From: Alligator mississippiensis
Lineage: Eukaryota; Chordata; Crocodylia; Alligatoridae
Assembly (NCBI RefSeq): GCF_030867095.1
Contig: NC_081826.1
Location: 247,360,251-247,424,250 of the forward strand
Reading direction: 5' to 3'
Length of the DNA stretch: 64,000 nucleotides
Below, in pieces: positions 1 through 12,837 of this stretch (within the stretch, counting starts at the first letter, position 1; each line of letters opens with the position of its first letter). The notes below the pieces were generated by a model, which worked only from the letters and a program-made list of their open reading frames with translations, was not told the DNA's origin and ran no database searches. The position numbers were made by a program, and so were the translations under genes.

Positions 1-489
1 TTGTGAGGTTCTCTCTACAATGCATAGGGAGAATTAGGTTCCTCTGGAATGGATTTCAGAAGCCAATCAGTTGAGCATGGAGTGGTCTGAGACAGTCAAG
101 TAAAATTTTGAGTAAGAGGGGCTGGGAGGGGGAAAGAGTTTTTATGCCTAAACAACAGACTTCATACCCTTCCTGATTTCAAAGGGTTAAGTACCTTCCT
201 GTACTGGCCACAAATCGTCTCCTGGAATTAGGTCCCTGGGTTAGGCACCAGGTGACCAATGGCTTTGAAAAAGTTAGTGATGCTTAGATGGTGGACTTGA
301 GCTCCTAGAGGAGTGGATGGGCACCTAAAATACCCCTGTGGAGCTGAGGTCAGGAGATTTGCTCTCAGTCACTCAGAAAATGTTATAGCAGAAGTTCCCA
401 TCTCTACCCACAAGGCCATTCTTCTTCCTTAAGAGAATGTAATCGCCATTTATACCTTTCAGTATCTCCTTCATGTCTTAATTCCAAGA
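1..489. other. Intergenic sequence, no feature seen
   Basis: Ordinary mixed-composition vertebrate sequence. I see no open frame of note, RNA gene or clear repeat boundary. Confidence 0.5.
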
Positions 490-1075
490 TTAAGTTGTGC
501 CCCTCACTGCTGCCAGATGGGCATGGGTCACCTTTCCACAGTGGCGCACAGCTCCTACTGGTGGCATCAAGCTTCTCTGTCTGGCCCTACTCTACCCTGC
601 CATGCTGGGTCCTGCCCACTGGGCTGCACAGGCCCTCAGGGGGGGAGGGCAGCAGGGCAGGAAGCCTGACCCTACACCAGGCAGTACGCATCCACTCACT
701 TGACAGGCTCCGCTCCAGCACTGCTGCCCATGGGGGAGGTGAAGCCAGGCTCTGGTGCAGCAGCTGCCACCCCCCATGAGGGGGAAGGGGGCTACAGATG
801 CAGGTCTCTGGACCCCTAGCCCTGGCAACTGGGGACCCCCTCTGGCAGGGCTGGGGAGTGGGGTAGGGGGCTGTGGGTGGGGAGTGAGAGGCACCAGCAA
901 GGCTGGAGTGCTGTGGGTGAGGAGTGAGGGGCATCAGGAGGGCTGGGGGGGCTGGGGGTTGGGCATGAGAGGAAATGGCATGGGCAGGGCACCATGGTAT
1001 CAGGGCTGCTCAGCACCACAAAGCAGCTAGACCTGCATCCTGGTGAATGAAGGGGGCAGGGGGAGTTCTGATTTT
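490..1075. repeat. GC-rich, G-tract-rich block of unknown family
   Basis: Composition changes sharply from AT-rich flanks to GC-rich sequence with repeated 'GGGGCTG' and 'GGGGAGTGAG' type words. Several overlapping open frames on both strands are proline, serine and glycine rich and look like composition artefacts, not genes. The block ends near a segment reading 'TGATAAAAAACCCAAAAT' (about 1,079-1,096). A loosely inverted version lies at about 1,430-1,510, so the whole 0.5-1.5 kb stretch could be one decayed DNA element with an AT microsatellite inside. This is inference. Confidence 0.4.
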
Positions 1076-1176
1076 CCATGATAAAAAACCCAAAATTAAA
1101 TGCCAAAATGTATAGGTATTCATAATTTATTTTATTGTAGTTGATTGAGGCACTAGTAGGCTTCCAAATGGCTTTA

Positions 1177-1380
1177 AAATTATAAATATATATATAATAA
1201 ATATATATAATATATATATTAATATAATATATTATATTAATATTATATCAATATTATATTAGTTACGTATAATTAATTATATTATAATTATATATAATTA
1301 ATATTGATATAATATATTAATATTAATTATTAATTTATATTAATATGTTAATATAAATATATATAATAAATATACCAATA
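1177..1380. repeat. AT-rich microsatellite, (TA)n/(TAATAT)n
   Basis: About 200 bp of almost pure A and T made of TATA, TAATAT and TATTAAT words. Many segments are self-complementary, so it can form cruciforms and is likely to be unstable in length. No regulatory role is visible. Confidence 0.9.
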
Positions 1381-3092
1381 ACAAATTTTGTTCAACTGAT
1401 ACCTATATATGTGGCATTTCATCTTAATTATGGAAAAACTTGGATTTTGGGGGTTTTAATCAGAGGATTTGTGGGGGGTTTAAATCAGAGAATTTTTTAT
1501 TTTTAAGCAGAGGAAACTAGGATCCCTGTTCATCAGGCATTCCACACCCTGATTCATCAAGGTACTTATGCCAGTGCCTAACTTTATTTATCTGAACATC
1601 TCATTGACATTAATGGAACTATTAACTTTCTTGTTGAATTGGGACTGAAATGTCCTGTGTGACTGATCATACACAAGTGTATGTTCTCGTGTCAGTCCAA
1701 GCAATTCATCAGAGCACTGGAAGTCTCCTCAGGGAAGAAAATTCTCCTTAGACAGCAGAGCGTGTGTAAAACTGATCTCTAGAGATTATTCCAAAGTTGG
1801 AACAAAAATACTATTTATTGTACTAAAATCTCTCTGAGCATCGGTGAGGGGGAAGGGAAGAGATTCTATTTAACATCAAATCCTTCAGCATATCTCTTAC
1901 CTCCCAACCATACCTTTACCTATTCAGGAAGTGGCCAAAATCCTGAATCAATACAATGCTGTTACTACAGGGCTTTTTTCACTAGAGGAGAAGGAAACAG
2001 GATTTGTCCCATGTTTCACTACAAATCCAGTTTGTAAAACATCATTTACATTCAGTTCCAGTTATTCAAGATTTATCATGGGCTTGTCAAAGAGAGCAAA
2101 ACTTGAATATACTTAGCATTTGGTTGCCCAGTACAATTGCACATGTGGCCTATCAATATTGTTTGTGTATTAACCTGAAATAAAATAAATTAGCGCTAGA
2201 TAGGCTTTCAGTGTTCAGCATGCATCCAGTGGGCCTGATCTTAAAACCATAACTCGTGGGAGTAGCAGGCAGCAAAGCACTACTCAGAAGATTTTATCTC
2301 AGACCCTTTGTTTGAATTAGTCCAAAGAATTAATGTATCATTTGATTTTGACGTAGGAGGCACATGACATTTCTTTATCTGAGAGCACTGAGTTTTTTAG
2401 AGCCCAGAGTATTCTATCGTGATCCAAATGGGAGCAGGTGTTTGGAAATGTATGTGATTCAAAATGAATTATTCAAAGTCAGAATAGTAAAGAGCAGATA
2501 AGTTATCCTGTAGATACGTTTAAGAAAAGTTCTCATTTTTTTTCTTATCTATGGGCTCCAGGTTGCATTAATTAATTAGTATTAAAAGCTTCCATAATCT
2601 TTTAATGTCTTCTACAGAGTCAGTGTTGCTCCTTTGGTCCAAAGAACTTAGACTCTTGACTTTATTCAGCTGCTTTTTGTTTGAGTTTAATCAATCATAT
2701 AAATAAGCAACCTTACTTAGTTAACTTATTTTTTTCCAGATGTTCACCTTTGATTATACAGTTTGCCCATAAAAGTGGCCAATGTTTCTCTTTGCTTATG
2801 TGGCAGGTGTAAGCCAAATCAAAGGATAAATAAACTATAAATACTGAATCTCCTGAAGGAGAGTTAATTTCTAGACAATCAAGAGAGAGCCTGAGGGAAG
2901 TAAATAGATGGCATGATGAGCCTAATGAAACTAAATGGTTTGAAACATATTTCTGTGCAAAAGGTCTGCAAGCAACAGAAGTTTCAGTGGTTTATATGCT
3001 CCATAAGAGCATTTGAAGCTAGAACTTAAAAAAATACTGTATTACAGCCTCAACTAAAGGACATGTCAATAGAAGTTCTGTTACGTATCACA
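1381..3092. other. Intergenic sequence, no gene seen
   Basis: AT-leaning unique-looking sequence. The longest open frame is about 60 codons with no recognisable domain. Ancient repeats too decayed to recognise by eye may be present. Confidence 0.5.
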
Positions 3093-3347
3093 GGGCATGT
3101 CTACATGTGCCCCTACGGCGCTGTTGTTACCTTTTGGAAGTACTAAGTGATGGCACGGTAACAGCCCGTACTGCGTCATGCCAGCAGCACATGGTTATTT
3201 TTGGCCACTACATCACCGTAGCAACGTGCCAGGAGGGAGTGCGTTGCTACGGTGATGTAGCTGCAGTGTCATGGTTTGTGAGCGCCAGCAACGCGCTATA
3301 TTGTACTGTGTTGTTACGACGACATAGCATCATGTGTAGATGCGCCC
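3093..3347. mobile_element. Short inverted-repeat DNA element (MITE), family A
   Basis: The left end reads GGGCATGTCTACATGTGC. The right end, read on the other strand, is GGGCGCATCTACACATGATG, so the termini form an imperfect inverted repeat. A short direct repeat flanks it (ACA, or CACAG if the ends are set two bases inward). Inside is a perfect 19-bp inverted repeat (3,208-3,226 and 3,242-3,260). Related copies lie at 23,506, 47,044, 52,296 and 54,067. The size and lack of coding fit a non-autonomous DNA transposon. PIF/Harbinger is my best guess because the termini resemble the transposase-bearing relic at 6.4-8.6 kb. Confidence 0.6.
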
Positions 3348-5885
3348 ACAGTGTCCTGTAATGGTATTTAGAGTATGTTGCAGCAGACCTAAAATCAACT
3401 GAGTGGCAGTGAACCCCGAAGTGTGGAAGTAGAGAGAAAATGGGCAAATTGGAAAACAGCTAATCAGTGATGGTGACTGATCTTGGAGCTTTTGGGATCG
3501 GGTGGAGAGATCAAGGTTCCACTCAAAGTTTCTTTTCAACATCCCTGGCTTTAGGCAAGACCAAACTCTGTGCAGTCACACACATGCTTTGGAGTTGTTT
3601 GTCAGTCTTAATTTTCAACCTGTCAGCGTAGGTTTTTTGAACACAGGCATCATTCTGTGGAAGAAAATATTGGGTTGCCTACGAGACAGTGTTCTATTCC
3701 TTTGAAAATTTCACCACAGGAATAAAGAAGAGCTCCTACAGAGGAAAGGCTGGAGGATGGACCAAAAGAAAAATATAAAATCATAAGGTTTGGCTCAAAT
3801 AAAATGTTATCATGAAATAATTACTGTATGTCTGAAAGATAACAATTCAGACAGTAGCATGACTCATCTACATTAATAAGATGTAATGCATCAAAGCTTT
3901 TTCTGTCCTTTGTTCCTTGATTGCATAGCAGCTGTCAGTGTTTAATGCTCACAGTCAAGGTAGTTCATTGTTCCTCAGCCTAAGCAATGAAAGTGGGTTA
4001 TGTTTTTTACTTATCTACTGTTCAAAATTTTCCTCTTAAGCAATAAAAGTCTCTCAAAGTAGACTAGCCAACAAAGAATTATCTACCAAAATCTAATCTA
4101 GATACTCTCCCAATGAAGCTGCAGATTTAGCATAATGAATTAGCAAAAGTTGCCCCCCCCCAATACCTGCAACACATTTTGAAAGGAGAGGTAGTAACTA
4201 GGTATAAGACCCATCACTCATTTCTCAGATACAGTTTTAATACTGGACTTTGAAATAGTTGTATTACTAATGGCACCAACTGTCTTAGAGCTCAATACTT
4301 TTGGGGGGGGTGGGCACGAAGGGTGTATGTCATTCATTAGTCTTGGAAGAGAGCCATAGAAATCATAAACTAAAGGAACTCATCTCTAATCACTTTCTTT
4401 ATTTAAGTTATTGTTGCCCTTTAATTGTTCTAAGATTTCTGTTTAAAAAAGGTTTCAAGGGAAAAAAAGCAGAATGTTTCACCTGGTACCAGTTGTAATC
4501 TTGTCAAGATAGACTTTTTGAATTTTTTCCCCATAGATAGAACAGCCCTAAATATACAAGATACTTATTGCTTTGTTCATACATTTTCAGTTGTGTTTGG
4601 GAGCCAAGTTGTCTACTCTCTGACAGTAATACTGGAAAAACATGGAATGCATTGGCTTGGGATATATTAATCATATGGGTATGGTTATATATAAAAATGC
4701 ACATACCTGTCAGAACTTTCCTCTGTAAAAAATATGGTCTCCTACACAGTATAACAGATCCACATCTTATAACAATGAACTTCATTCATATTTCAGTGTG
4801 TTAGCAATAGCCTAAATATAATTATTTTTAACCTAAGCTCAGGAAGATGTTGAGTACAGACATTCAAGGCTATATGGTTAATTCATTTCTTGTAAAATTG
4901 GCTTTTTAAAAAAATGTGTGTGTATTCCTTACTAGGCTATTCCTTAGTAAAGTATGCTTTAGCCCCGCTGGCTGAGAGCACAAGGATTGCCATGATATCT
5001 CACCACTGGAAAGGAAACAAAATATGGGGAGTAGGGAAAATTAAGCAGGGCTGTTTGTATGCTTAAAACAGAATCCACAACCTTGCACTTGCTACCCCAC
5101 TGGACCAGACACAAACTAGTTCGAAAGGACTATCCCATTAGGTACAAATTCAACTTTAAAAAGAAGATCTAAAAACATATGAGAAAGAATATTCTTTAAA
5201 ATTTTAAATTAGTCATTACTATTTATTATTTTCCCTTGGAGGATGTCTGTTATATTGCTATCTATGATGCTTAAACTTGATCAGTAGAGGACCAAGTAGA
5301 TCATACTTTTCTTCAGACAGAGCAAAGGAAGACTTAGCCAGGTTACTAAGTACCAAGGATTTTGCCTTCTGTGGAGAAGCTGTACAAGGAAAAGAGCTTT
5401 TCTTTTTTCTAAAAGCAGTCAGATTGGCAACCCGACTAAATACTAACCAATTAGTATTACTTGAATGCTTCCTAATCAAGAAACATTCTGGTTAATGTAG
5501 GGCACCAGGGAAGAAGTCCAGAGGGACCCACTCCCATAGCCCCTGCTTCAGGTTTCTAATGAAGTCTATTTATGAGAATTTAGGGGGATCCCCTACCCAT
5601 GAATTCTTATACCGTCTTTTACGCATTTAGCCTTAGGCATGCTTTTTGCATCAGGAGGGTGTTCAAGTCACAGCTGTGTTCCAAGTATTATGGGCATCAG
5701 AACAATCTGAGATAAGTAGCTCTAGGCATTTACCATACCTCAGCAGAACTATTCACAGTGCATAAAATGAAACAGATGCTTAGAGGAGCAAGGCCTAAGA
5801 TAATTTTCAGAAACTTTAAAAGTTCTCATCTTCTGTATGTGCAGATGGATGTTGTTTATGAAGGAGCCAGCATTTCTGCCTTCAG
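3348..5885. other. Intergenic sequence, no gene seen
   Basis: AT-rich sequence with only short homopolymer runs (C run near 4,154; G run near 4,304). Open frames are below about 95 codons and show no domain, splice or codon signature that I recognise. Confidence 0.5.
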
Positions 5886-6205
5886 TGGCAATGCGTAGGG
5901 GGCACACGGGGTGCACATGCACCCTCTGAGAGTGCTGGTGCACCCCTTCACAGGCCGTGCTCCCCAGTTAGACGGGCAAGAGGGGCAGGCGGGAGCACTG
6001 TTGCCCCTGCTCTGAGTGCTGGCTAGGGAATGGGAGCACCAGATGAAGTGCTGTGGCCACTTCCGGGAGCATTGTGGCCACTTCTGGGAGCACTGTGGCC
6101 ACTTCTGGGAGCACTGTGGCCAATTCCTGGTTGGCACAACCCGCCGCCCCCTGTCCCCAGTTGCTCACTGGTTGCTGTGGGGGGCACGTGTCTCCCCTGA
6201 CTAAG
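5886..6205 (+). repeat. Interspersed GC-rich repeat, family D copy 1
   Basis: Begins with a self-complementary 'GGTGCACATGCACCC' segment followed by CTCTGAGAG and GC-rich sequence. The same signature appears inverted at 24,262-24,445 and in the same orientation at 48,272-48,660, so this is a dispersed repeat family. It contains a short minisatellite. No coding is recognised. Confidence 0.55.
6051..6130 (+). repeat. 21-bp minisatellite, about 3.8 units
   Basis: Tandem units of the form CTGTGGCCACTTCTGGGAGCA start at 6,051, 6,072, 6,093 and 6,114; the last is partial. One or two substitutions separate the units. Because 21 is a multiple of three, open frames cross it on both strands, which explains several spurious small ORFs. 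Confidence 0.9.
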
Positions 6206-6409
6206 GTAACACCAGTTACCCATGTCTTACTTTATAGGCTAAGAGCTACAAATTTTATCAGTATGCTTTTAAATCCTACTGAAAGACTTTCAGAAAGTTC
6301 TCAGGGAAATGCTGTAGCACAAACAAAATGCACGGTTGGTACATCTACACATGCATTTTTGCCAAGATCAGTTTACATGCGAGTAAACTAAGTGCAAGTA
6401 AACGCTCCA

Positions 6410-8609
6410 GGCAGGCATCTACATATACAGAAACATGGGAACAGATTTGCTGCTCTTAGCAACAAACTGCTCCCATTCCCTGTGGCTCTGCAATGGGCCC
6501 CAGCTGCCACCAGGGGCAGCTCAAAGCTCTGGCTGAAGTTGCCAGCAGCCATCTTGAAAAGCCAACCTTACTCTCTGTTCCCTGGTCAGCCACTTCCCTG
6601 GCCAGGAGCACTGTGTACAATGCAGGGGCAGCGCACAGCAGCTCTGTTGTCACTGCTGCTGCCTCCCTGCAAGACAACTGCTCCAGCAGTCCCTGCATCT
6701 GGCAGTGATGACCAGTGCCCTGGGCTGCTGCTGGCCACTGTGCTGGCCCTGCTGGCTCACCGTGCTGACTGCTGGCTGGCCCATGGCCATCTGGGTCCTA
6801 CTGGATTCCCCACGCACAGTGACTGCCTGACCAGCCACACTGCGCTGTCCCAGGACCACTGCTGCTGTGCAGCAGCTGTCCAGACCCTCTCCTGCTGGCT
6901 GGCTCCTGGCAGGGATGCCAACAATGGGTGGCTGGACTCCGCTGCTGGGGCCTCCCTTGCTCTCCTGGGCCTCTAGCCCCTCTGCCTCTGGGCCTCCCTG
7001 GCCAGCCAGGACTGGTGGCTGTGCATTGTCCAGCAGACCTGGGATGATAAGCAGTGGCTGGAGGTATTTTGGGTGACCTGGGCCACCTGCCGGGACCTCC
7101 TGGAACAGCTCGAGCCACACCTGGCCACACCTGGAGTGGCAGGACACTGCCATGTGGCCGCCTCTCCCTGCAGACACCTGGCTGACCCTTGTCCTGCTCA
7201 AGCTGACCACACCCACTAGCCTCCACTATGTAGGCCATCTCTTTGGGGTGGGCAAGGCCACTTCCAGGGACACCATCCAAGAGGTGTGCAGAACTCTCCA
7301 GGACATGATGGGGCACACACTGCTGCAGGTGCATGACTCCCTGGTGGTGACTGCAGGGTTCCATGCCCTGGGATTCCCCCAGTGCATCAGGGCCCTGGAC
7401 AGGACCCACATCCTTGTCACCCACCCACCCCATTGTGACTGCCCCTAATACAGCCAGATGGACTTTCACTCCATCATGCTCCAGGCAATCATTGACCACC
7501 ATGGTACCTTCACAAATATGAGTGCCAGCTGGGCACACAGTGCCCATGATGCCCACATTTTGCAAATGACCCTGCCATCCATGGTGCAGAGTGGGTGATT
7601 CGCACCAGGAGAGCTGGACCTGCAGCTGGGCACCATGGTGGTCCTGCCCTTCCTCATTGGGGCCCGCTGCCTACCCACTCCTGCCCTAGCTCATATGGCC
7701 CTACACCAGCCAGCTGGATCCCCACCAGGCCCACTTTAACCTGTTCCCAGGCTGGACCCACACCTTGGTGGAGTGCACCTTTAGCGCACCCTCACCACCC
7801 ACATGAAGTTCACCGAAGACAACATCTCCCACATCATTGTTGCAGCCTGAATACTGCATAACATCTGTGAGGCCTAGGGGGAGCTGATTCATGAGGTCTG
7901 GGTGGTGAAGATGCAGCCAGCAGAGGATGCCTGGGTGTGGGAGCACCAGCTGTGGCAGCAGCAACAGCAGTGGGACCTCCCTGAGAAGGCCCTGGGTGAG
8001 CCACACACCTGTCAGCAGAGGCCAGAGCACTGGGTATGAGAGGTGCTGGCCAACCATCTCCTCCTGCACTCCCTGCTGTAGCCCACCTGGACAACCACCT
8101 CTGGACCTCCACCCCACTGCCCACAATGCTCACTGCATACATGTCTCAGAAGAACAACAGTTTTTATTCCCCTTACATCAAACAGGCTACCCTCCCCACT
8201 CCCTCCTCAGCAACAGAGCTCCTCCACCACCCCCCAACCCACCAGCAATAAAACAGCCTCTTCCCCATGCAAACTATTTACAAGTGAAGTGCTGTGGTTA
8301 TTTGCATGTCCTCCTGGTGTAGGTGGGTGTGGGGTGGGGGCACCTAGGGAGCAGAGCCTAGGGACAGATGGCCAGCACCCAGGCCTCTGGCCATTCCCCC
8401 ATGGGTGCACATACCATAGCAAGCCCAGCAGGTGGGGGGCTTGCACAAGGGTGACAGCGGCCAGTGATCCCCCAGCACAGGTGGCTCCCCCTCCAGCAGC
8501 CAGTGTCTAGGGCCAGTAGTACCAGTATGTGGTCCAGACCCCACTGCAGGCAACTACAGCTGTGTGCCTACATGGAGCCAGGGTAAAGCAACTCATGTAG
8601 AAGCACCCA
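6410..8609 (+). mobile_element. PIF/Harbinger-type DNA transposon relic
   Basis: A GC-rich 2.2-kb block carrying a decayed Harbinger-like transposase. The left end contains GGCAGGCATCTACATATAC. The right end, reverse-complemented, reads TGGGTGCTTCTACATGAG. Both resemble the ends of the small inverted-repeat elements elsewhere in the window. Immediately upstream (about 6,334-6,405) is another 'TACATCTACACATGC' segment, so the left boundary may lie slightly further out or a second element may be nested. Boundaries are approximate. Confidence 0.6.
7040..7965 (+). pseudogene. Decayed Harbinger (HARBI1-like) DDE transposase
   Basis: Translation shows the family pattern: 'HYVGHLFGVGKAT' (family form: SVGHQFGVGKST), 'GFHALGFPQCIRALDRTHI' (family form: GFPNCxGAIDGTHI), then 'HDAHI', 'LVECTF' and 'LHNICEA' (family form: VLHNICE). 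The expected catalytic residues are still visible: Asp at 7,398-7,400, Asp at 7,548-7,550 in the same frame, and Glu at 7,771-7,773 in another frame. A TAA at 7,446-7,448 separates the first two Asp codons, and later stops plus at least one frameshift break the rest, so no functional enzyme is encoded. Family assignment is from remembered motifs. The pattern, order and spacing make it fairly secure. In intact relatives this enzyme cuts and integrates the element with a partner Myb-like protein, which I do not find here. Confidence 0.8.
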
Positions 8610-11600
8610 GTAGAGGGTTGTTCATGCTTTTTGGTATAACTTTAATGACTCATACACTCTTTCAGTCATGAATGAAATAGCCACAATGATAAGAACTGAC
8701 TAAATGTAAACACAGCATCCTATGAATTCTCTCTTGATAAATAAGAAACTGAGAGAATATATGGACTACATGCCAATTCACTTGCACAAATATCAAATCA
8801 TACCAGAAAAAGCAGCTGTCGAACAAAATACAAGTACAAGAGAAACATTTTAAATAAATGCCAGAGAGTTAATTATAGAACAGCTGCAGTACCTTTAAGA
8901 GAGCAGGAAACCCCAGAGTGTCTAATCAGCTGTTTGATAATTACTTCTCAGCTGTGAGGCTCTTTTTTTGTTTGTTGGATTTTTTTTTTGTTTCATTAAT
9001 ATGAACAATACTATCTCAAGAGGGGAAGAGGTGCCAATCAGAAGACCATGCAATGAGAACAAATAAACTATAAGCATCTCAGCTGCGATGAAAAAGTGTT
9101 AGGCTATTATACAGACCACTAGCCAGTATTCCATGGATTTTTGATGCTGTTGAGAACCTGCAAGTATTGTTGGCCTTAGCTATAGTAGCAAACGCTTGGT
9201 GTCATGCTATCAATACTGCTGCATCTATATTTAGGCTTGGATGATATGATGGCTTCCTTTAAGAATACACAAGTAAGCAGTTATACAATCTTTGTGAATC
9301 ACTGTAAAGAAAAGCTAAATAGTTGAAAGAACAATTTATTTTTACATAACTATTGAGGAATGATGAGCCATGGAGATGTAGCAAAGTGGAAACAGTCGAA
9401 GTTGTAAGTTCCAGTAAGTATGCATTTGAAACTATCCATATATTATTGATTCATTACCTTTGTGCCATTTCTCTGCAAATTATTCATTTATTAATTGAAC
9501 ATGGTTTTCTCTTTCTCTTAATGGTGTTTTTGTCAACCACATTCAAATAGATGGTATATTTCTGAGGAATAGATTCATGATAACTGCCCAAACTGACAGG
9601 CAAGAAATTAAAAACTTGGAGTCTAGCCTATATAAAACATAACTACTTGGATTTCAGTCTTGACGTCCTGGAACAAAGATCATTTAACACAATAACATAT
9701 CACTCCCTAGGCTAGTAACTGCTACTTGTATATACCAAGAGGCTTTTCATGGAATTTTCTCAAAGAAATAGACAAGGATCTTATACTTCAAGACACCTGA
9801 TTTTTAAGCATTTGTATTTGTGTAGTCCCTTCAACTTGTTCAGTAAAAGGTACTGTAAGCATTAAGTGAGTGGTAGCATTTTATATACACTTTGCAGTTT
9901 GAGCATCCATTAATATCTGCATAGGGTAGTGACGAACCAGGCTTATGACTTTTCATAATTAGCACATGCTCCAAAGGGGAGCTCAGTTATTGGTTCTCTA
10001 TTATCACTGTCAGCTGTTTTATTTCTAAGCAAAGAATAATGTTCTTTGCTTGAAATGAGAGTGGAGATTTTGACACCTTGTTATGCAAATATCCTTCCCT
10101 CTGTTTTTGTTCACAAGATCTTGCAGCTCTTTCTACCTATCAACAGTGTAAGTATGTTTAAAAATTATGCTATAGGTTTAGAAAGGTTAGAAATGCTGCA
10201 AATGCTTTTTCTGTAAACAACCTACAAGATATATTTTTTTAAATCAATATAGTCTGAAGGAACTGTCAAGGAAATTGCAAATGGGAGGAAAATTGCTTTG
10301 TCAGACAGCAAAAAATAAAATGATGGCTACCTGATAAGATAATGTATATGTTTGAAAACCATTTCGTCAAACCATTAGTCATGAATATCTTGTGAAAGTA
10401 GGTCACTAGGCAGTGTTGCTAACTGAACTCTCTCTGTACATCTTGTTTTATTTATTTAGACTGTGGGGAAAATGGTGCTAAATAATTTTTGTCATAAAAT
10501 TTACAAAACAGATGCATCGTAACTTCTACCAAAAATGCCAGCACAAAGAACAGTAACAATGATTAATTGAAAGCAATTCCCAAAAGATAAATGACCTTAT
10601 GTTCTAATTTGTGAAACTTCAGATACTGGTAACTAATTTGATTAGTGTTGTTAGGATGAATTACAGGAATTGTTCTTAGGTTCATAACAAAGCCATTCAT
10701 AATCAGCTTGTCCTAGTGACTTAAATTTCATTTGAAAATAACATTTTAGAAGGACAATCTGGAAACAAAGTAAAAACATATGAAGGAGAGATCATTTTAA
10801 AATAATGAACTACATTTTTTAAATGGATGGAAATGCAAAATGGTAATATTGAAAATGAGCTGCAAATTGACTACCAAGAATTTAGGACCCAGCCAGAATA
10901 CTAACTACTAACTATTGATTGATTCTAGTAAGCACTGATTATCTGCACTTCAGTACTAAAGCCTTTATTATTTAAACCTAATACCTCTAATTTTATGCAT
11001 TATTAATTTATTTTAGTTTTTAAAACACCGCCAAAATGTGTGTTCCTAACAAGAGCTCAAAGCACTCCTATTTTGCTACTAGCCCCTCTTATTTCTTTTT
11101 GTTTGCATTCATGTATTTTTTTCACCACCAATAGTTTCTAGATGTCTTTACATTTGCCATGGTTACTCCCAGCCCATCCCACCACGGGGATGACAAAAGG
11201 AACCAAAATTCACTAAAAATATTTTTTTGGCAAAAAAAAGTTATTATTTTAGGAAAATCTAGAGCTAGTCTTGTACTCCTCATATCTTGTATCTTACACT
11301 AAGTTGTTTGGATCAGGAAGTTGCATTGCTATGTTTGCACAGAGGTTAGCTTACCAGACTCTCAATATGCAAGTATGAGTGAGACATTTTTCTTTCTAGC
11401 AAAAAATTTTAGATAGCAAAAATATTCCCATTCCACATTAAGACATAATCAAGACCCCCTCAAAGATTTCAAGAAAATAACAGAGATCCATCCCAATATT
11501 TCAAATAGCCTAGTGGACAAGATATTTGACATAGTTGTAGGAGGGCCAGATTTGAGTTGAACCTCTGTTTCTTGCTGCATCCTGGTTCCCAGGTAAGTGG

Positions 11601-12837
11601 TCTAACAAGCAGAATTCAAACTACTCCGGGGAGAATCTGTATCCATCTGTCTTTGACCAAAAATTCCAACCTGGACCCAAGAAACTCTTCTTGAGATAAA
11701 TTTGAGTCAACACCTGTATGGTCTCATTATAAAATGGTATTTTTCTTTCTTGCACACATATTCTAGGCACCACCTCAAAAAAAACATCTTACATGTAATT
11801 TAACAGGACAAGGTAAAGCAAAAAATCAGCACACAGAGACAAGACAGCTCTTGCAGTCTGCCATAGTGGCATGATGGTACTCCCACAATTCTGTGCATCA
11901 GTATTTCTATCCAACGGGTTATAGTCTACAAATTGTAATGAAAGGTTGTCAGCTCATCAGAGAGTAAAAAGAAAATACCTGTGTTTGGGTTTTCTGTCTC
12001 TTTGAGTAGAAATCTGTTTAAGTATCTGGAAACCTGGACAGCTTTTATCTGCTTGATCCAAGCACTACCTTCCAATAAAACTTATCAGATATTAATATGA
12101 TTTGTATGTTGATATGAAATATATTTCAACATGAAAGATGCATTCTTGAAAGTCTTCTGATTCTAATAATACTCCTTGTTTTTAAATCATAAGATCCTTT
12201 AGCTCTATTTGCACTTAAGACTGAAATGCAGATGGCACAACTCCATTAAATACTTTATTGTAATTTAGTGGTTCCTCCCCTGCATTCTGGAGTACAGCAT
12301 GAATGAGCTGTTAAAACTACACTAATATAACTGCTGAAACTAAGACAAAAGATTTTAAAAATCATCTTCTGAGTCTCATCCCTCAAAATAAAATGCTTTA
12401 AAAACCTCTTCTCATTATTTGTTACATAGACCTAACAGAACACTTAAGGAAAAGCTTCTGCTATCTAGAGAATTGTAGGTTTACAGTTCAAGTGGTTGAC
12501 ATGTATGTATGGTAAGATGAAAACAGTTTTAGAAGGTTCTAAAATGATATATTTATTCAAAAACTTCAAATGCTATGTTTTTCAAGAACTTGTTTTCAAA
12601 CCCCTTATTTTGTACACTATTTTAAACAATAGTCAATAAAAAATATCCTACTAAAACTCTTCTTCACTTTAGGTACAGTTGCAACTTCACTGACTTAAGT
12701 GGTGTTACCCCACGGTTAAACTTGGCCCTGTGGAATTAAAGTCTGTCTCTAAAAAGCTGTCTTGGAATCCTGTGCCAGCTTGCATGTGTGCTGACTGCCG
12801 GATACTCTCTAGACCAGTGGATTCAAACTGTGGTCTG
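8610..12837. other. Long AT-rich intergenic stretch, no gene seen
   Basis: About 4.2 kb with no open frame above 65 codons. A T-rich tract lies near 8,966-8,990. One possible tRNA-derived SINE fragment is listed separately. No exon, RNA gene or element boundary is recognised. Confidence 0.5.
11500..11600 (+). repeat. Possible tRNA-derived SINE fragment
   Basis: 'AATAGCCTAGTGGACAAGA' resembles a tRNA A-box region, followed about 40 bases later by 'GATTTGAGTTGAACCTCTG', a weak B-box-like sequence. Similar but better pairs occur at 32,466 and 56,188. Heavily diverged, so this is a tentative call. Confidence 0.35.

Noticed and set aside
3107..3361. 84-codon Cys- and Tyr-rich open frame
   Set aside because: Falls almost entirely within the inverted-repeat element at 3,093-3,347.
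6392..6976. 194-codon open frame on the plus strand in the GC-rich Harbinger region, and overlapping minus-strand frames up to 255 codons (6,798-7,565)
   Set aside because: The region is GC-rich and repeat-derived, so stops are scarce. The minus-strand frames are shadows of the recognisable plus-strand transposase, and the 194-codon frame shows no Myb or other domain.
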